From the NCBI RefSeq assembly GCF_023618015.1, contig NZ_JAJKBJ010000015.1, positions 18,796 through 82,795 of the forward strand: a DNA stretch of 64,000 nucleotides. The letters are read 5' to 3'. Position 1 is the first letter of the stretch; each line of letters starts with the position of its first letter. The position numbers and the translations under genes were made by a program. Below are positions 36,311 to 44,486 of the stretch, one piece after another. The notes under the pieces were generated by a model. That model had not been told where the DNA came from, ran no database searches, and worked only from the letters and a program-made list of their open reading frames with translations. Source of the stretch: Legionella maioricensis. GTDB taxonomy: Bacteria > Pseudomonadota > Gammaproteobacteria > Legionellales > Legionellaceae.

Positions 36311-36346
36311 TTTAATAGTTTATTAATAATTACTCATCTGTATAGA
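36311..36346 (+). promoter_or_regulatory. PmrA-like tandem box, longer spacer to -10
   Basis: tttaatagt (36311-36319), two bases, attaataat (36322-36330) give the box. TATAGA begins 10 bases later (36341), or TAGAAT 12 bases later (36343), instead of 7 as at the other boxes. The next gene starts at 36387. Confidence 0.45.
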
Positions 36347-36386
36347 ATGGAAGTGAGGCAAATATTTAATTTGGATATAACATTTT

Positions 36387-36944
36387 ATGTCTATTACTAA
36401 AAGCAGTACTCTTTTTTTCGAAAAAATGGAACATACTTATAAGAATGCAGTGTTTTCCGTTAAGCAATTAATAGAACAAGGGGAACTTACTCAAACTTCT
36501 TATTTAGAAGTCAATTTTGTATTAAAACTCATTGCCAAATTACAACTCGGTTTTGGAAAAAACAGTATTGTTACGGCGGAAATATTAGAGGAAATGCTCC
36601 AGGGTGCGTATCTTAAGTTTGAAGATAATGGTTCACTCTACAATGAGCTGATTGCAATCTTTCACTTAAATCTACGAAAACGATCCTCATCTCATGCTTC
36701 ATGTGTTCAGCAATATTCTTTTTCTGGGCCGGTTGTTAAAGAAATATTGTTTGGAGTTTCTGAAAATAAAACAGGAACTAACACAACATGGGTACAATTT
36801 GAAAAGCACAATACCAACACCCCCATCAACTTAATTTTACATCTATTTGATTATGTCATGCATCAATGGACAGGAAAGAACATTGGTCCTTATGGTTCCT
36901 CGAACTATACTGAAAGCAATCCACTTATTGTTAACACGGTGTAA
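36387..36944 (+). CDS. Unknown soluble protein, 185 aa
   Basis: Not recognised. The first 110 residues are helical (VKQLIEQGELTQ, EVNFVLKLIAKLQ, AEILEEMLQGAYLKF) and the rest is mixed, with a His/Thr/Asn-rich stretch (EKHNTNTPINLILHL). No signal peptide. It has its own PmrA-like box, so it may belong to the same regulon as the effector-like genes at 7640, 12579 and 23688. Confidence 0.6.
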   Translation: MSITKSSTLFFEKMEHTYKNAVFSVKQLIEQGELTQTSYLEVNFVLKLIAKLQLGFGKNSIVTAEILEEMLQGAYLKFEDNGSLYNELIAIFHLNLRKRSSSHASCVQQYSFSGPVVKEILFGVSENKTGTNTTWVQFEKHNTNTPINLILHLFDYVMHQWTGKNIGPYGSSNYTESNPLIVNTV

Positions 36945-37544
36945 AAGTCATAAGCATTGATAAAATCACCGTTCTATACATGAACTTTGACAGAGTATGC
37001 ACAGACATATCCACAGAAAATGTGGATAACTAAATAGAGCAATGAAAAATAAAGAAGCGCTTTAGGCCTGACAAGACAAGGGTTTTTATGAAAATTGCAA
37101 AAATATTTAAGAATGAATGAGGTATAGTTCAAAAAGATATCCACAAGGAAGGGTTTGAAAAAATGGATATCAGAAGCGCTATCTTAACAAAAAAATAATA
37201 AAAAAACAGTCTTGACTTGCATTATTTTTTACTTATTTTTAAACCAATTCTTTATTAGCAATCAAATTGCTAAAACACACTCGTAAGCGTTGACGTCCTT
37301 GACGTGTTCACAGTGTATGTTAACTTCATTGATTGAAAGTGTCGATGTCTCGGCAGCCAGATTTATTGCATCAATCAAGTTTGTTTCCCCTCCTAAGTCC
37401 CACGGCTTGTCCACAGGTTCTAGGGATCTCACTCTGTGCCAGGCCTGGATCCCGCGGACAAGTCGCGGGACGTTGACTTTTTGAGTCAAAAAATAATGAA
37501 AAAACTGACGATACCTCAAACTTTACTGGCTGGCCTATGCTTCT
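36945..37544. other. 600-bp gap with DnaA-box-like sites and a repeat remnant
   Basis: No convincing gene. It holds atatccaca at 37007-37015 facing tgtggataa at 37021-37029, and another atatccaca at 37137-37145. An AT-rich tract follows (37170-37260), then ttagcaatcaaattgctaa (37255-37273), a small hairpin. A palindromic repeat, cctggatcccgcg...cgcgggacg, lies at 37445-37473. Confidence 0.5.
37262..37519 (-). pseudogene. Possible remnant of a small gene fused to a repeat
   Basis: The 85-codon frame starts with a part that translates the dispersed repeat (VRGIQAWHRV) and continues with GETNLIDAINLAAETSTL and a His/Cys-containing end (VNIHCEHVKDVNAYEC). The second half looks more protein-like than the first. 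It may be the tail of a gene whose 5' part was replaced by the repeat. It could equally be a chance frame. Confidence 0.25.
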
Positions 37545-38264
37545 TCAAACATGTTTCAATTGTTCATCAACAGCGTCTGTTACGTCCTCTATTGTTCTTG
37601 TCCTACCATCTGTTGTGAAAAATTTATTTCCATTGTCTCCAAACTTCATATTCTCATGGAAAAGAACAAAAGGTTTCGGCTTGGCCTCTACAATATGTAG
37701 AATCTTCTGCTCCATAATAGAAGATAATTCAGGAAATGTTTCTTTAACTGAATTTAGACCATTAATAAGCTGTTCTTCAAAAAGCCCCTCTTTTTTAGGA
37801 TACAAAATACGTTCCATAACATAGTGTTGATCTTTTTGGTAATTTTCAGTTTTTTCTGTTCCACTTTTAAAACGTTGGAGCTGTACTGTGCGTAATGTGG
37901 CAACAATAATCTTAAAAAAAGCATCTTGATGTGACGCAAAAGGCTCTTCAATATGTTGTCCGGAAAGTTCATCTAATTGTTCAACGCATTTTTTTGCTGC
38001 CTGTTCCAGCTCGGTAGTCAGCTTGGTATTGGTAAGTAGTTCTTTTGTAAAGTCATTAAGCCAAAACTCATACCAAAAAGTTTTGCGGCGATTTTCTGCA
38101 TCAAGGTATTGAAAACTACTCTTAAACTGAGCAATAACATCCTTTAATAAAGGCATTTTGTTCTCTAAAGAATTTAGGTGGCCAATGATATCACCAACAC
38201 ATTCAAAAAAAGAGCTTTTCTCATGATTAGAAGTAATAGAATATTGGATACGAAAACAAGCCAA
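37545..38264 (-). CDS. Unknown helical protein, 239 aa
   Basis: Not recognised. Mostly helical and charged (LENKMPLLKDVIAQFKSSF, LTTELEQAAKKCVEQLDEL, LNSVKETFPELSSIMEQK). No signal peptide. The first possible start is a TTG at 38264; an ATG 36 codons later (MPLLKDV) with an agaga site is an alternative, so the N-terminus is uncertain. Confidence 0.6.
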   Translation of the reverse strand: MACFRIQYSITSNHEKSSFFECVGDIIGHLNSLENKMPLLKDVIAQFKSSFQYLDAENRRKTFWYEFWLNDFTKELLTNTKLTTELEQAAKKCVEQLDELSGQHIEEPFASHQDAFFKIIVATLRTVQLQRFKSGTEKTENYQKDQHYVMERILYPKKEGLFEEQLINGLNSVKETFPELSSIMEQKILHIVEAKPKPFVLFHENMKFGDNGNKFFTTDGRTRTIEDVTDAVDEQLKHV

Positions 38265-38306
38265 TTTCGTTATTTTGATACCCTATTTTATTACACCATC
38301 GTACCA

Positions 38307-38552
38307 TCAGCGTGTGATCCAATCGCGGCTATAATAGCCTCCATCATAACCGCCAAATCCATAATCATTCATTACGTAACCAAGTCGTCCATAGCCAAGG
38401 TTATAACTTGCATCACTCAGACCATCTGCATGTATGTCACGATATCGGTTATGGATATAATTATTATTAGAAGAATAACCGGTACCAGTAATACACCCGG
38501 TGAGAAACAGTGGGGATATCCCTATTAATAGAAACATCATTGTTTTTTTCAT
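38307..38552 (-). CDS. Small Gly/Tyr-rich lipoprotein, 81 aa
   Basis: Signal peptide KKTMMFLLIGISPLFLTGC ends in a lipobox, so the Cys at 20 should be lipidated. The mature part is Tyr, Gly and Asn rich (YNLGYGRLGYVMNDYGFGGY). aggatgtgttc before the ATG at 38552 fixes the start. It is a short relative of the lipoprotein at 39118-39621, sharing signal sequence style, composition and a gtatac motif upstream. Role unknown. Confidence 0.7.
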   Translation of the reverse strand: MKKTMMFLLIGISPLFLTGCITGTGYSSNNNYIHNRYRDIHADGLSDASYNLGYGRLGYVMNDYGFGGYDGGYYSRDWITR

Positions 38553-38727
38553 GAACACATCCTGCGACATGATTGTATCTTAAGTATACTTCATTGCGCT
38601 CAAGATGATGTGCTGATCACAAAATTGTTGAATTATTTACTATAGCGAAGGGTTTAGCGTAGCCCACCTTCAAACTACGCATGCTGTTCTGTTGCTTCTT
38701 TTATGGGAATTCAAATCCCGACTCTCA

Positions 38728-38946
38728 TTATAAGGCCTTCTCATTATGAGTATTTTCTTGAAAATTTCTATAAGCCTCTTCCGCTTCTTTTTGCTTTTCA
38801 ACAAGAAGGCAATCCTTTTGACGCTCCACCGGATCAGCAATGTTCTCGCATCCTTTTGAAAAAATTGAAGGGGCTTTTGGTTTTGTAGTATTGTCAGCAA
38901 ATCCAACCAATGGAAGAAAGGCAAAAATAAGAGCAATTTTTTTCAT
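38728..38946 (-). CDS. Small periplasmic protein, 72 aa
   Basis: A signal peptide (KKIALIFAFLPLVGFA) precedes a 55-residue charged chain with two cysteines (FSKGCENIADPVERQKDC) and a helical end (EKQKEAEEAYRNFQ). The C-x(14)-C spacing in a helical hairpin recalls twin-cysteine folds, but the family is not recognised. Confidence 0.65.
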   Translation of the reverse strand: MKKIALIFAFLPLVGFADNTTKPKAPSIFSKGCENIADPVERQKDCLLVEKQKEAEEAYRNFQENTHNEKAL

Positions 38947-39117
38947 AATTTATATAAGGCCTTATATTAATAGTGAATTAATCATACTTGATTTAATGAA
39001 TAAATAACATGAAGAGATGAATTAAGAGCGTCATTTGGGAGCGGTGTCTGCAATAGTCAATCTCGTAGGGCTGCCCTAAACAACGTTAACAGCCCTGCTC
39101 CCATCATGACCAATTGG

Positions 39118-39621
39118 TTATCGGTTATATATTGTAACACTCTTGTTCCATCGGCCCCCGTCATACCATCCCTCAACTCCATTATGCCGTCGGGTAGTAC
39201 TAGCATTCCATTTATCAACCACGACATGTCGCCATGTAACGCTTTTTGAAACCCAGGTCCTAGTATAGGTCTGTCCAACATGATGATAGTCATTATAATC
39301 AAGAGATTTATTTTCACCACTTCCATAGGCTAAATTATAATTGTAATTGGTATTTCCATAATCATGCGCATAATCACAATTTCCATAATTGCAATTCGCG
39401 TAATCGCCGTTCCCATAATCACCAGGCCCGTAATTAAGGCCATAGCCCTTGCCAAAATCAAGCCCATAACTAACCGGCCCAGAGTTACCATAGGAACGGC
39501 TTGCTTTTTTATAAGAATAATCAGTATTATAGCCGTAGGAATAGGAGCTTCTCTGAGTAACACAGCCAATCATAAATGTTGCAGGCACCAAGATTAACAC
39601 AGCTATAATTGTTTTTCTCAT
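39118..39621 (-). CDS. Gly/Tyr/Asn-rich repeat lipoprotein, 167 aa
   Basis: Lipobox FMIGC follows a typical signal peptide. The mature part holds short repeats of the kind YGNGDYANCNYGNCDY, rich in Tyr, Gly, Asn and Asp, then a Trp-rich basic tail (WVSKSVTWRHVVVDKW). aaggacg before the ATG at 39621 sets the start. Such low-complexity lipoproteins are often surface or envelope components. It is likely a paralogue of the smaller one at 38307-38552. Confidence 0.7.
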   Translation of the reverse strand: MRKTIIAVLILVPATFMIGCVTQRSSYSYGYNTDYSYKKASRSYGNSGPVSYGLDFGKGYGLNYGPGDYGNGDYANCNYGNCDYAHDYGNTNYNYNLAYGSGENKSLDYNDYHHVGQTYTRTWVSKSVTWRHVVVDKWNASTTRRHNGVEGWYDGGRWNKSVTIYNR

Positions 39622-39775
39622 GATTACGTCCTTGCACATTAATGTATACTAATTATACTATACGAACAATAATTAATCACCTTTAACCATCCTGATTCTA
39701 TTTCCTTGCTTCATAAAAAATAATTTATCTGTATGATTCTAATTGGAAAATGGAACATCAAATGGAGAACAGACC

Positions 39776-40225
39776 ATGGGCTATCAACGGATTATGGTAG
39801 CGGTTGATGGGAGCGATACGTCAAGGCTGGCAGTGCAAGAAGCCATTCAAATGGCTAAAAGCATGCGTTCAAACCTTCAGATTATTAATGTGGTTGATGA
39901 AAATTTTATCAGCTACTGTGATATTTTTACTGTGTACGATCAATTGATTTCCTCCTGTAAGGAGCAGGGACAAAATATTTTAAACACCATGGGAGAGTTA
40001 GTTCGCAAATCAAAAATAACTTGTGAATGCCGTCTGATTGAGCTTAAATTATATGAAGGAAGAATTGCAGAAAAAATTGCAGCTGAAGCAGAAGCATGGC
40101 CTGCTGACTTATTAATTATAGGAACGCATGGAAGACGTGGATTTAGTCATTTATTTTTAGGCAGTGTAGCCGAGGATATTATCCGTATTGCTTCAATGCC
40201 GGTGCTGCTTGTGCGTGGTAAATAA
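39776..40225 (+). CDS. Universal stress protein (UspA family)
   Basis: A single Usp domain: IMVAVDGSDTSRLAVQEAIQ at the start and the ATP-binding signature IIGTHGRRGFSHLFLGSVAE near the end, which matches the G-2x-G-9x-G(S) pattern of nucleotide-binding members. Cytosolic. The start at 39776 (MGYQRIM) sits 8 bases after ggag; the frame is open 11 codons further up. Confidence 0.9.
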   Translation: MGYQRIMVAVDGSDTSRLAVQEAIQMAKSMRSNLQIINVVDENFISYCDIFTVYDQLISSCKEQGQNILNTMGELVRKSKITCECRLIELKLYEGRIAEKIAAEAEAWPADLLIIGTHGRRGFSHLFLGSVAEDIIRIASMPVLLVRGK

Positions 40226-40240
40226 AACTTAAAATAAGTT

Positions 40241-41632
40241 TTACTTAGTACCCCCTGTAATGGGCAGAAGCTCATTCGCTCGATATCCACCCGCTAGCTC
40301 CTGGTATAGGCTTACAACGGTGAGTAATTGCCGTAATTTATCCTCATTGAGATTAATATTAATCCTGTCTAGAATAATTTTAGTTTTTAACATATCCACA
40401 TAATTTTGAATCCCTCGCTTATACAGACGGCGATTAAGCTCATAAGACTTTGCCAAGTATCGCTGTGCCTCTTGAGTTTGCTTCAATTTGTTAGTAAATC
40501 GCTCATTTGCCGACAGTGCATTCGTGGTATCACGTAAAGCCTTTTGCAAGGTATCTACATAATTAAAATAAGAAACTCTATCCAGCCCTCGGGCATTAGC
40601 AATTTCGCCCAACACGGACATCTTCAGAAGGGGGGTTCTTAATAACTGATCATTAAAATAAACATTTTTTCTAGGCCAGTTATACTTGCTGTCACCAGCC
40701 GCTTTACCGCCGATCAAATCTAGAGTGATGGTAGGCAAAAAGTTAGAAGCGGCTAATCCAATCGCTTCATTGGAAGCACGCAAACGATTTTCTGCCATTT
40801 GCAAATCGGGTCGATTTTCAAGAACAGTTAAGGGTAAAGCGCCGGGGATTAATTGCTTATTATTGAGGTCCAAAAATTTCACCGTGGTCTTGATATCCCC
40901 AGGATTGAGATTAATCAGATAACGAATCGCATTTCGACTGATGATAATATTTTTCTCAATCACTTCTTGTTCACCACGAATGACTTTGGCCTGGCTAAAT
41001 AATTCTTGCTGCTCAATATCGGAAGTTAATCCTCCTTTATATACTTGTCTTGAAATCTCAGCAAGTTGCATTAAATCATTAGCTAATATCTTTAATAATT
41101 GCTTCCGTTCCCTTTCAGCCTGGTAAGTAAAATAGCTCGCTGTAATTTCAGCAATAATGGTTAATTTGAGCGCGTCATCCTCAGCCTTTATCTGAGCCAG
41201 AGTATATTTGGCTTTTTTCTGCTCTTTGATTTGATGAAATATATTGATGATGTAACTGGGTATAATTACTCCCAGAACACCAGGGAACCCGGTAGCTGGA
41301 TTTCTGGAATAACCAAACATGACATCGGCAGTAGGAATCCACTGATAGCGAATTTTTTTAAGCTCCCCTTCCGCAGCTTCTATGCTTCCGCGAGACATAT
41401 TAAGGCTTGTATTACAACGAAGTCCTCTTTTTATAAGTCTGTTTAAAGTTGGATCATTAAAGCCTTGCCACCAGGCCATGTAAGGAATATTCTTTTCATC
41501 ACTAGTACTGATGTTTCTATCGGCAACAGTCCACTTATTCACTACCTTCACATCAGGTTTATGATAAGTATTTTTCTGCAGACACCCTGCCAATATTAAG
41601 GGCAGCAGCACACAGTTAATTAGGCGCCACAT
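40241..41632 (-). CDS. Outer-membrane efflux lipoprotein (NodT/OprM type)
   Basis: The outer channel of the efflux operon. The signal peptide ends in LILAGC (lipid anchor), and two OEP repeats follow, with the usual turn motifs near LLKILANDLMQLAEISRQVYK and VLENRPDLQMAENRLRASN. Length (463) is standard. The ATG overlaps the upstream pump gene by 17 bp and has ggag 6 bases before it, so translation is coupled. Confidence 0.9.
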   Translation of the reverse strand: MWRLINCVLLPLILAGCLQKNTYHKPDVKVVNKWTVADRNISTSDEKNIPYMAWWQGFNDPTLNRLIKRGLRCNTSLNMSRGSIEAAEGELKKIRYQWIPTADVMFGYSRNPATGFPGVLGVIIPSYIINIFHQIKEQKKAKYTLAQIKAEDDALKLTIIAEITASYFTYQAERERKQLLKILANDLMQLAEISRQVYKGGLTSDIEQQELFSQAKVIRGEQEVIEKNIIISRNAIRYLINLNPGDIKTTVKFLDLNNKQLIPGALPLTVLENRPDLQMAENRLRASNEAIGLAASNFLPTITLDLIGGKAAGDSKYNWPRKNVYFNDQLLRTPLLKMSVLGEIANARGLDRVSYFNYVDTLQKALRDTTNALSANERFTNKLKQTQEAQRYLAKSYELNRRLYKRGIQNYVDMLKTKIILDRININLNEDKLRQLLTVVSLYQELAGGYRANELLPITGGTK

Positions 41633-42524
41633 TCAGCTCTCCAGAGTTATGATCACCAATTTGCATCTCTTTAAGCATTATTTTTAAGTATTTCAAGTCG
41701 GTATGCACTTTTTCGAGCAGTCGATTAAAGTCATATTTTCGACGCTTTTTAGTATAGGTAGCTAAATATAAAGCCTTAATATTAATAAAGATACGGTTGG
41801 TGAGTACTAAAAATTGATTAAACTCTTCACGAACAATCCCTTGTGAGCTGATTATAAACTGAGAATTTCTCGCCAATTTCTCCATTTCAAATAAACTGTC
41901 TGTAAAAGTAATACAGGCCTCAAACCAATCGGAACGACGAATTTTATCTTGATTCAATAAATGAATTAAGCGGTACAGCTTCCTAATCACATCCGTTTGA
42001 GTGTCTTTAATAAATAAATCCATCAACCGATAGCGACTAAACCAAAAATACTCAAATACCAAAATAATTGCAAAAGCAATTACAGTACAAATTAAATAAT
42101 CGATTAAAAAATTAGTCACATTGAAAGAAGAACCTGAGGTGTCAAAGTATCCAGTGCCAATAACTGAGGTATTGACAGTAAATACCGTAGGTACGCTGTA
42201 TGCCTGCCCCGCTAAAAAATAAGCAAAATAAATAGTGATGGGGATGATAAGGATTAACAGACGGTAATCGACATGTCCCAGGAACCACAAGAGATAACCG
42301 CTAAATAAGCCTAAAAGCATCCCTAAAAATCGGTGGTAGGCGCGTAATATAGTAGTTCCATTATCAAACCCCGCATAAATCATCATCACAGCAAAACCAG
42401 TCCATCCCGCACGAGGATAATGAAACAATTGCTGAATTATAATTGTAAAAAAGAATACCGTGCTGATTTGTATCCCGCGTAAGGAACGATAACTGAGCTT
42501 TCCCAGGTTTAGAGATCGGCGCAT
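41616..42524 (-). CDS. FUSC-type inner-membrane pump, second half protein
   Basis: About six membrane helices in the first 170 residues (RGIQISTVFFFTIII, GWTGFAVMMIYAGFDNG, LGMLLGLFSGYLLWFLG) followed by a cytosolic helical tail. It belongs to the fusaric-acid/aromatic-acid exporter (AaeB) group, but at 302 residues it is half the usual 650. The gene before it encodes a similar half. The two probably pair to make one pump. Confidence 0.8.
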   Translation of the reverse strand: MRRSLNLGKLSYRSLRGIQISTVFFFTIIIQQLFHYPRAGWTGFAVMMIYAGFDNGTTILRAYHRFLGMLLGLFSGYLLWFLGHVDYRLLILIIPITIYFAYFLAGQAYSVPTVFTVNTSVIGTGYFDTSGSSFNVTNFLIDYLICTVIAFAIILVFEYFWFSRYRLMDLFIKDTQTDVIRKLYRLIHLLNQDKIRRSDWFEACITFTDSLFEMEKLARNSQFIISSQGIVREEFNQFLVLTNRIFINIKALYLATYTKKRRKYDFNRLLEKVHTDLKYLKIMLKEMQIGDHNSGELNVAPN

Positions 42525-43438
42525 ACATAATTCCAGCTTAAAATTAATCGATACAGGACTCTTAACTCATGGGTTTCATTAAAGAGAGCTAACTCTTGCG
42601 GCTTAAGCACAATTTTCTCTTTTTTTAAACACGCATTACGTAAAATAATTAGATAGTGATGAAATATCTTAATATATTGAATTTTAATTTTTTTTTGAAA
42701 GGAAGCCAAATAAGAAATTGACATAATAAGCTCAAAAGCCAGTAACGTTATTTTTATTATGCTGTAATATTTAATTTTTTTTGACAGCATTTTAGAATAG
42801 CGTTCCATAACGATAATGCCAGAAAATATCGGTATGGTTTTGACTTCTTCCTCACAAATCTTTTTAGAAAGCGTCTCTAAATTGACCACCACTTGATAAA
42901 AGGCCCTGCGCCAAATTGAAAGATAATACGTTTTAGGAAAAATAAATAAGCCTAGAAAAATTACCAGCATCGCAACAATGATTTGCAGTACATGATTTAA
43001 GGCTATGTAAAAGTTATTATCTGAATTGACATAAATTAAAGAGTAAACTGCCAGACTTAAAATGACAGGAACCAAGGGAAGCATTCTTTTTAGTTTATGA
43101 ATGACAATGTAATAAAGCAGTGCCGAATAAAAAAAAACAAAAAAAGCAAAAAATGTTTTATAGACGGATAATACCCCAAATAAAAAGATAGAAAGAGCAG
43201 TGCCCATAATGGTAAAAAATAAAAACAAATACTTTTCTTCCAGAGTGTTACCGATTAATTCAGCAGTGAACGCGGTTATGGGGACGTAGAAAAAATAAAA
43301 ATAGGGATTATTCACTGTATAAATAAAATTAAAGAAGAAGAGCAGCTCTAATACAAACAGGGCTTTTAACCCATTGATCCGATGCTCGCCAAATTTGTCA
43401 TAAGCAACAATTTTATCTTTTAGTTGAGATATAAACAT
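42509..43438 (-). CDS. FUSC-type inner-membrane pump, first half protein
   Basis: Six hydrophobic segments early on (LFVLELLFFFNFIYTV, FYVPITAFTAELIG, VPVILSLAVYSLIYV, IIVAMLVIFLGLFIF), then a soluble helical tail, the same layout as the next protein. The ATG at 43438 overlaps the adaptor gene, and a GTG two codons upstream is also possible. It overlaps the next gene by 16 bp. Together these make a split AaeB-like exporter. Confidence 0.75.
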   Translation of the reverse strand: MFISQLKDKIVAYDKFGEHRINGLKALFVLELLFFFNFIYTVNNPYFYFFYVPITAFTAELIGNTLEEKYLFLFFTIMGTALSIFLFGVLSVYKTFFAFFVFFYSALLYYIVIHKLKRMLPLVPVILSLAVYSLIYVNSDNNFYIALNHVLQIIVAMLVIFLGLFIFPKTYYLSIWRRAFYQVVVNLETLSKKICEEEVKTIPIFSGIIVMERYSKMLSKKIKYYSIIKITLLAFELIMSISYLASFQKKIKIQYIKIFHHYLIILRNACLKKEKIVLKPQELALFNETHELRVLYRLILSWNYVCADL

Positions 43439-44417
43439 AAGCACTCGCCCCCGGATTTAGCGGGTAGTTAGGATCGGGATCTAATATTTTGATTTGCAAA
43501 GGAAATCGTTGAGGCAATAACAACCATTCATTTTCATTGGAAACGAGTTGAATTTTACTGTTTGGCGCGGTCACTTGACGTTCTGCTGCCCATAAAGAAT
43601 TGACCACTTCCCCATGAAATATTTTATCAAAATAATACATGCGCAAAATAATATAAGCTTTGTCCTTTATTCGTACCCTGCGTAAATCCGTCTCGTTAAA
43701 ATTAGCCTGAATGTAATAATTAGAAGTATCTATAAATGAAAATACGGGCTCATGAATTTTAATCGGGGTGTTTGGTGATACATACATATTGTCAATAACA
43801 CCGTCACTTGGCGCTCTTACTACCGTGAGATCTAAATTAATTTTGGCATTATCTCTTTTGGCTTTGAGACTCTGAATGGTGTGTTTTTGCTGTTCAATTT
43901 CCGCCAGTAAGACCTCCACTTCTTGCTGCAAGGCAATGCGTTTGTGTTTTAATGTATCCGCATCATAAGCTAGTTTTTTCACCTCGAGGGTAGAAACTGC
44001 CTGAGCGACGTATTTACTTTTTTTAAGGCCCAGTTCGTAATTCACTTTCGCCAATTCAGCATCTGTTGATTTAATTAGCGCATTAGCTCGTTTAATTTGC
44101 TTTTCAAACACGGCAATCTTTTTTATTCCTTCCTGATAATCCGCCTCGGCTTGCTGGTATGCCAATTGGTAAGGAACCTGATACACGGTAAAAATGGGTT
44201 GATTTTTTTTTACCCGCTGGCCATTTTTGACATGAATTTCGGTAATAAATCCCGATACATCAGCTGCTACTGGAGTCACATTAGTGACCACAAAAGCATT
44301 GTCAGTAAATGGAATCATATAGGAAAACAGATGAAAGATTCCTATTGCCAGAGCCAAGATCACAACGATCATAGGAAAACTAATCTTTTTTTTCAAATAC
44401 CTAGTAAATTTAGACAT
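43413..44417 (-). CDS. HlyD/EmrA-type periplasmic adaptor protein
   Basis: The periplasmic link of the tripartite pump. One N-terminal helix (FPMIVVILALAIGIFHLF) is followed by the lipoyl half (VSGFITEIHVKNGQRVKK), a coiled coil of about 100 residues (LAEIEQQKHTIQSLKAKRD), the second lipoyl half (VVRAPSDGVIDNMYV) and a beta-barrel region. The ATG at 44417 is preferred over a TTG. It is the first gene of a four-gene overlapping operon: adaptor, two pump halves, outer channel. Likely cargo is an aromatic acid or drug. Confidence 0.9.
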   Translation of the reverse strand: MSKFTRYLKKKISFPMIVVILALAIGIFHLFSYMIPFTDNAFVVTNVTPVAADVSGFITEIHVKNGQRVKKNQPIFTVYQVPYQLAYQQAEADYQEGIKKIAVFEKQIKRANALIKSTDAELAKVNYELGLKKSKYVAQAVSTLEVKKLAYDADTLKHKRIALQQEVEVLLAEIEQQKHTIQSLKAKRDNAKINLDLTVVRAPSDGVIDNMYVSPNTPIKIHEPVFSFIDTSNYYIQANFNETDLRRVRIKDKAYIILRMYYFDKIFHGEVVNSLWAAERQVTAPNSKIQLVSNENEWLLLPQRFPLQIKILDPDPNYPLNPGASAYVYISTKR

Positions 44418-44486
44418 TAATCCAACCAAAAAGTAGCGTAATTTTATTCATGACCTTCATCCACTGCTCTGCAGAGTCAGTCAATT

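Noticed and set aside
36945..37260. Chromosomal replication origin
   Set aside because: Only three DnaA-like boxes, no dnaA/dnaN neighbours and no GATC-rich or 13-mer region. Kept as a finding only.
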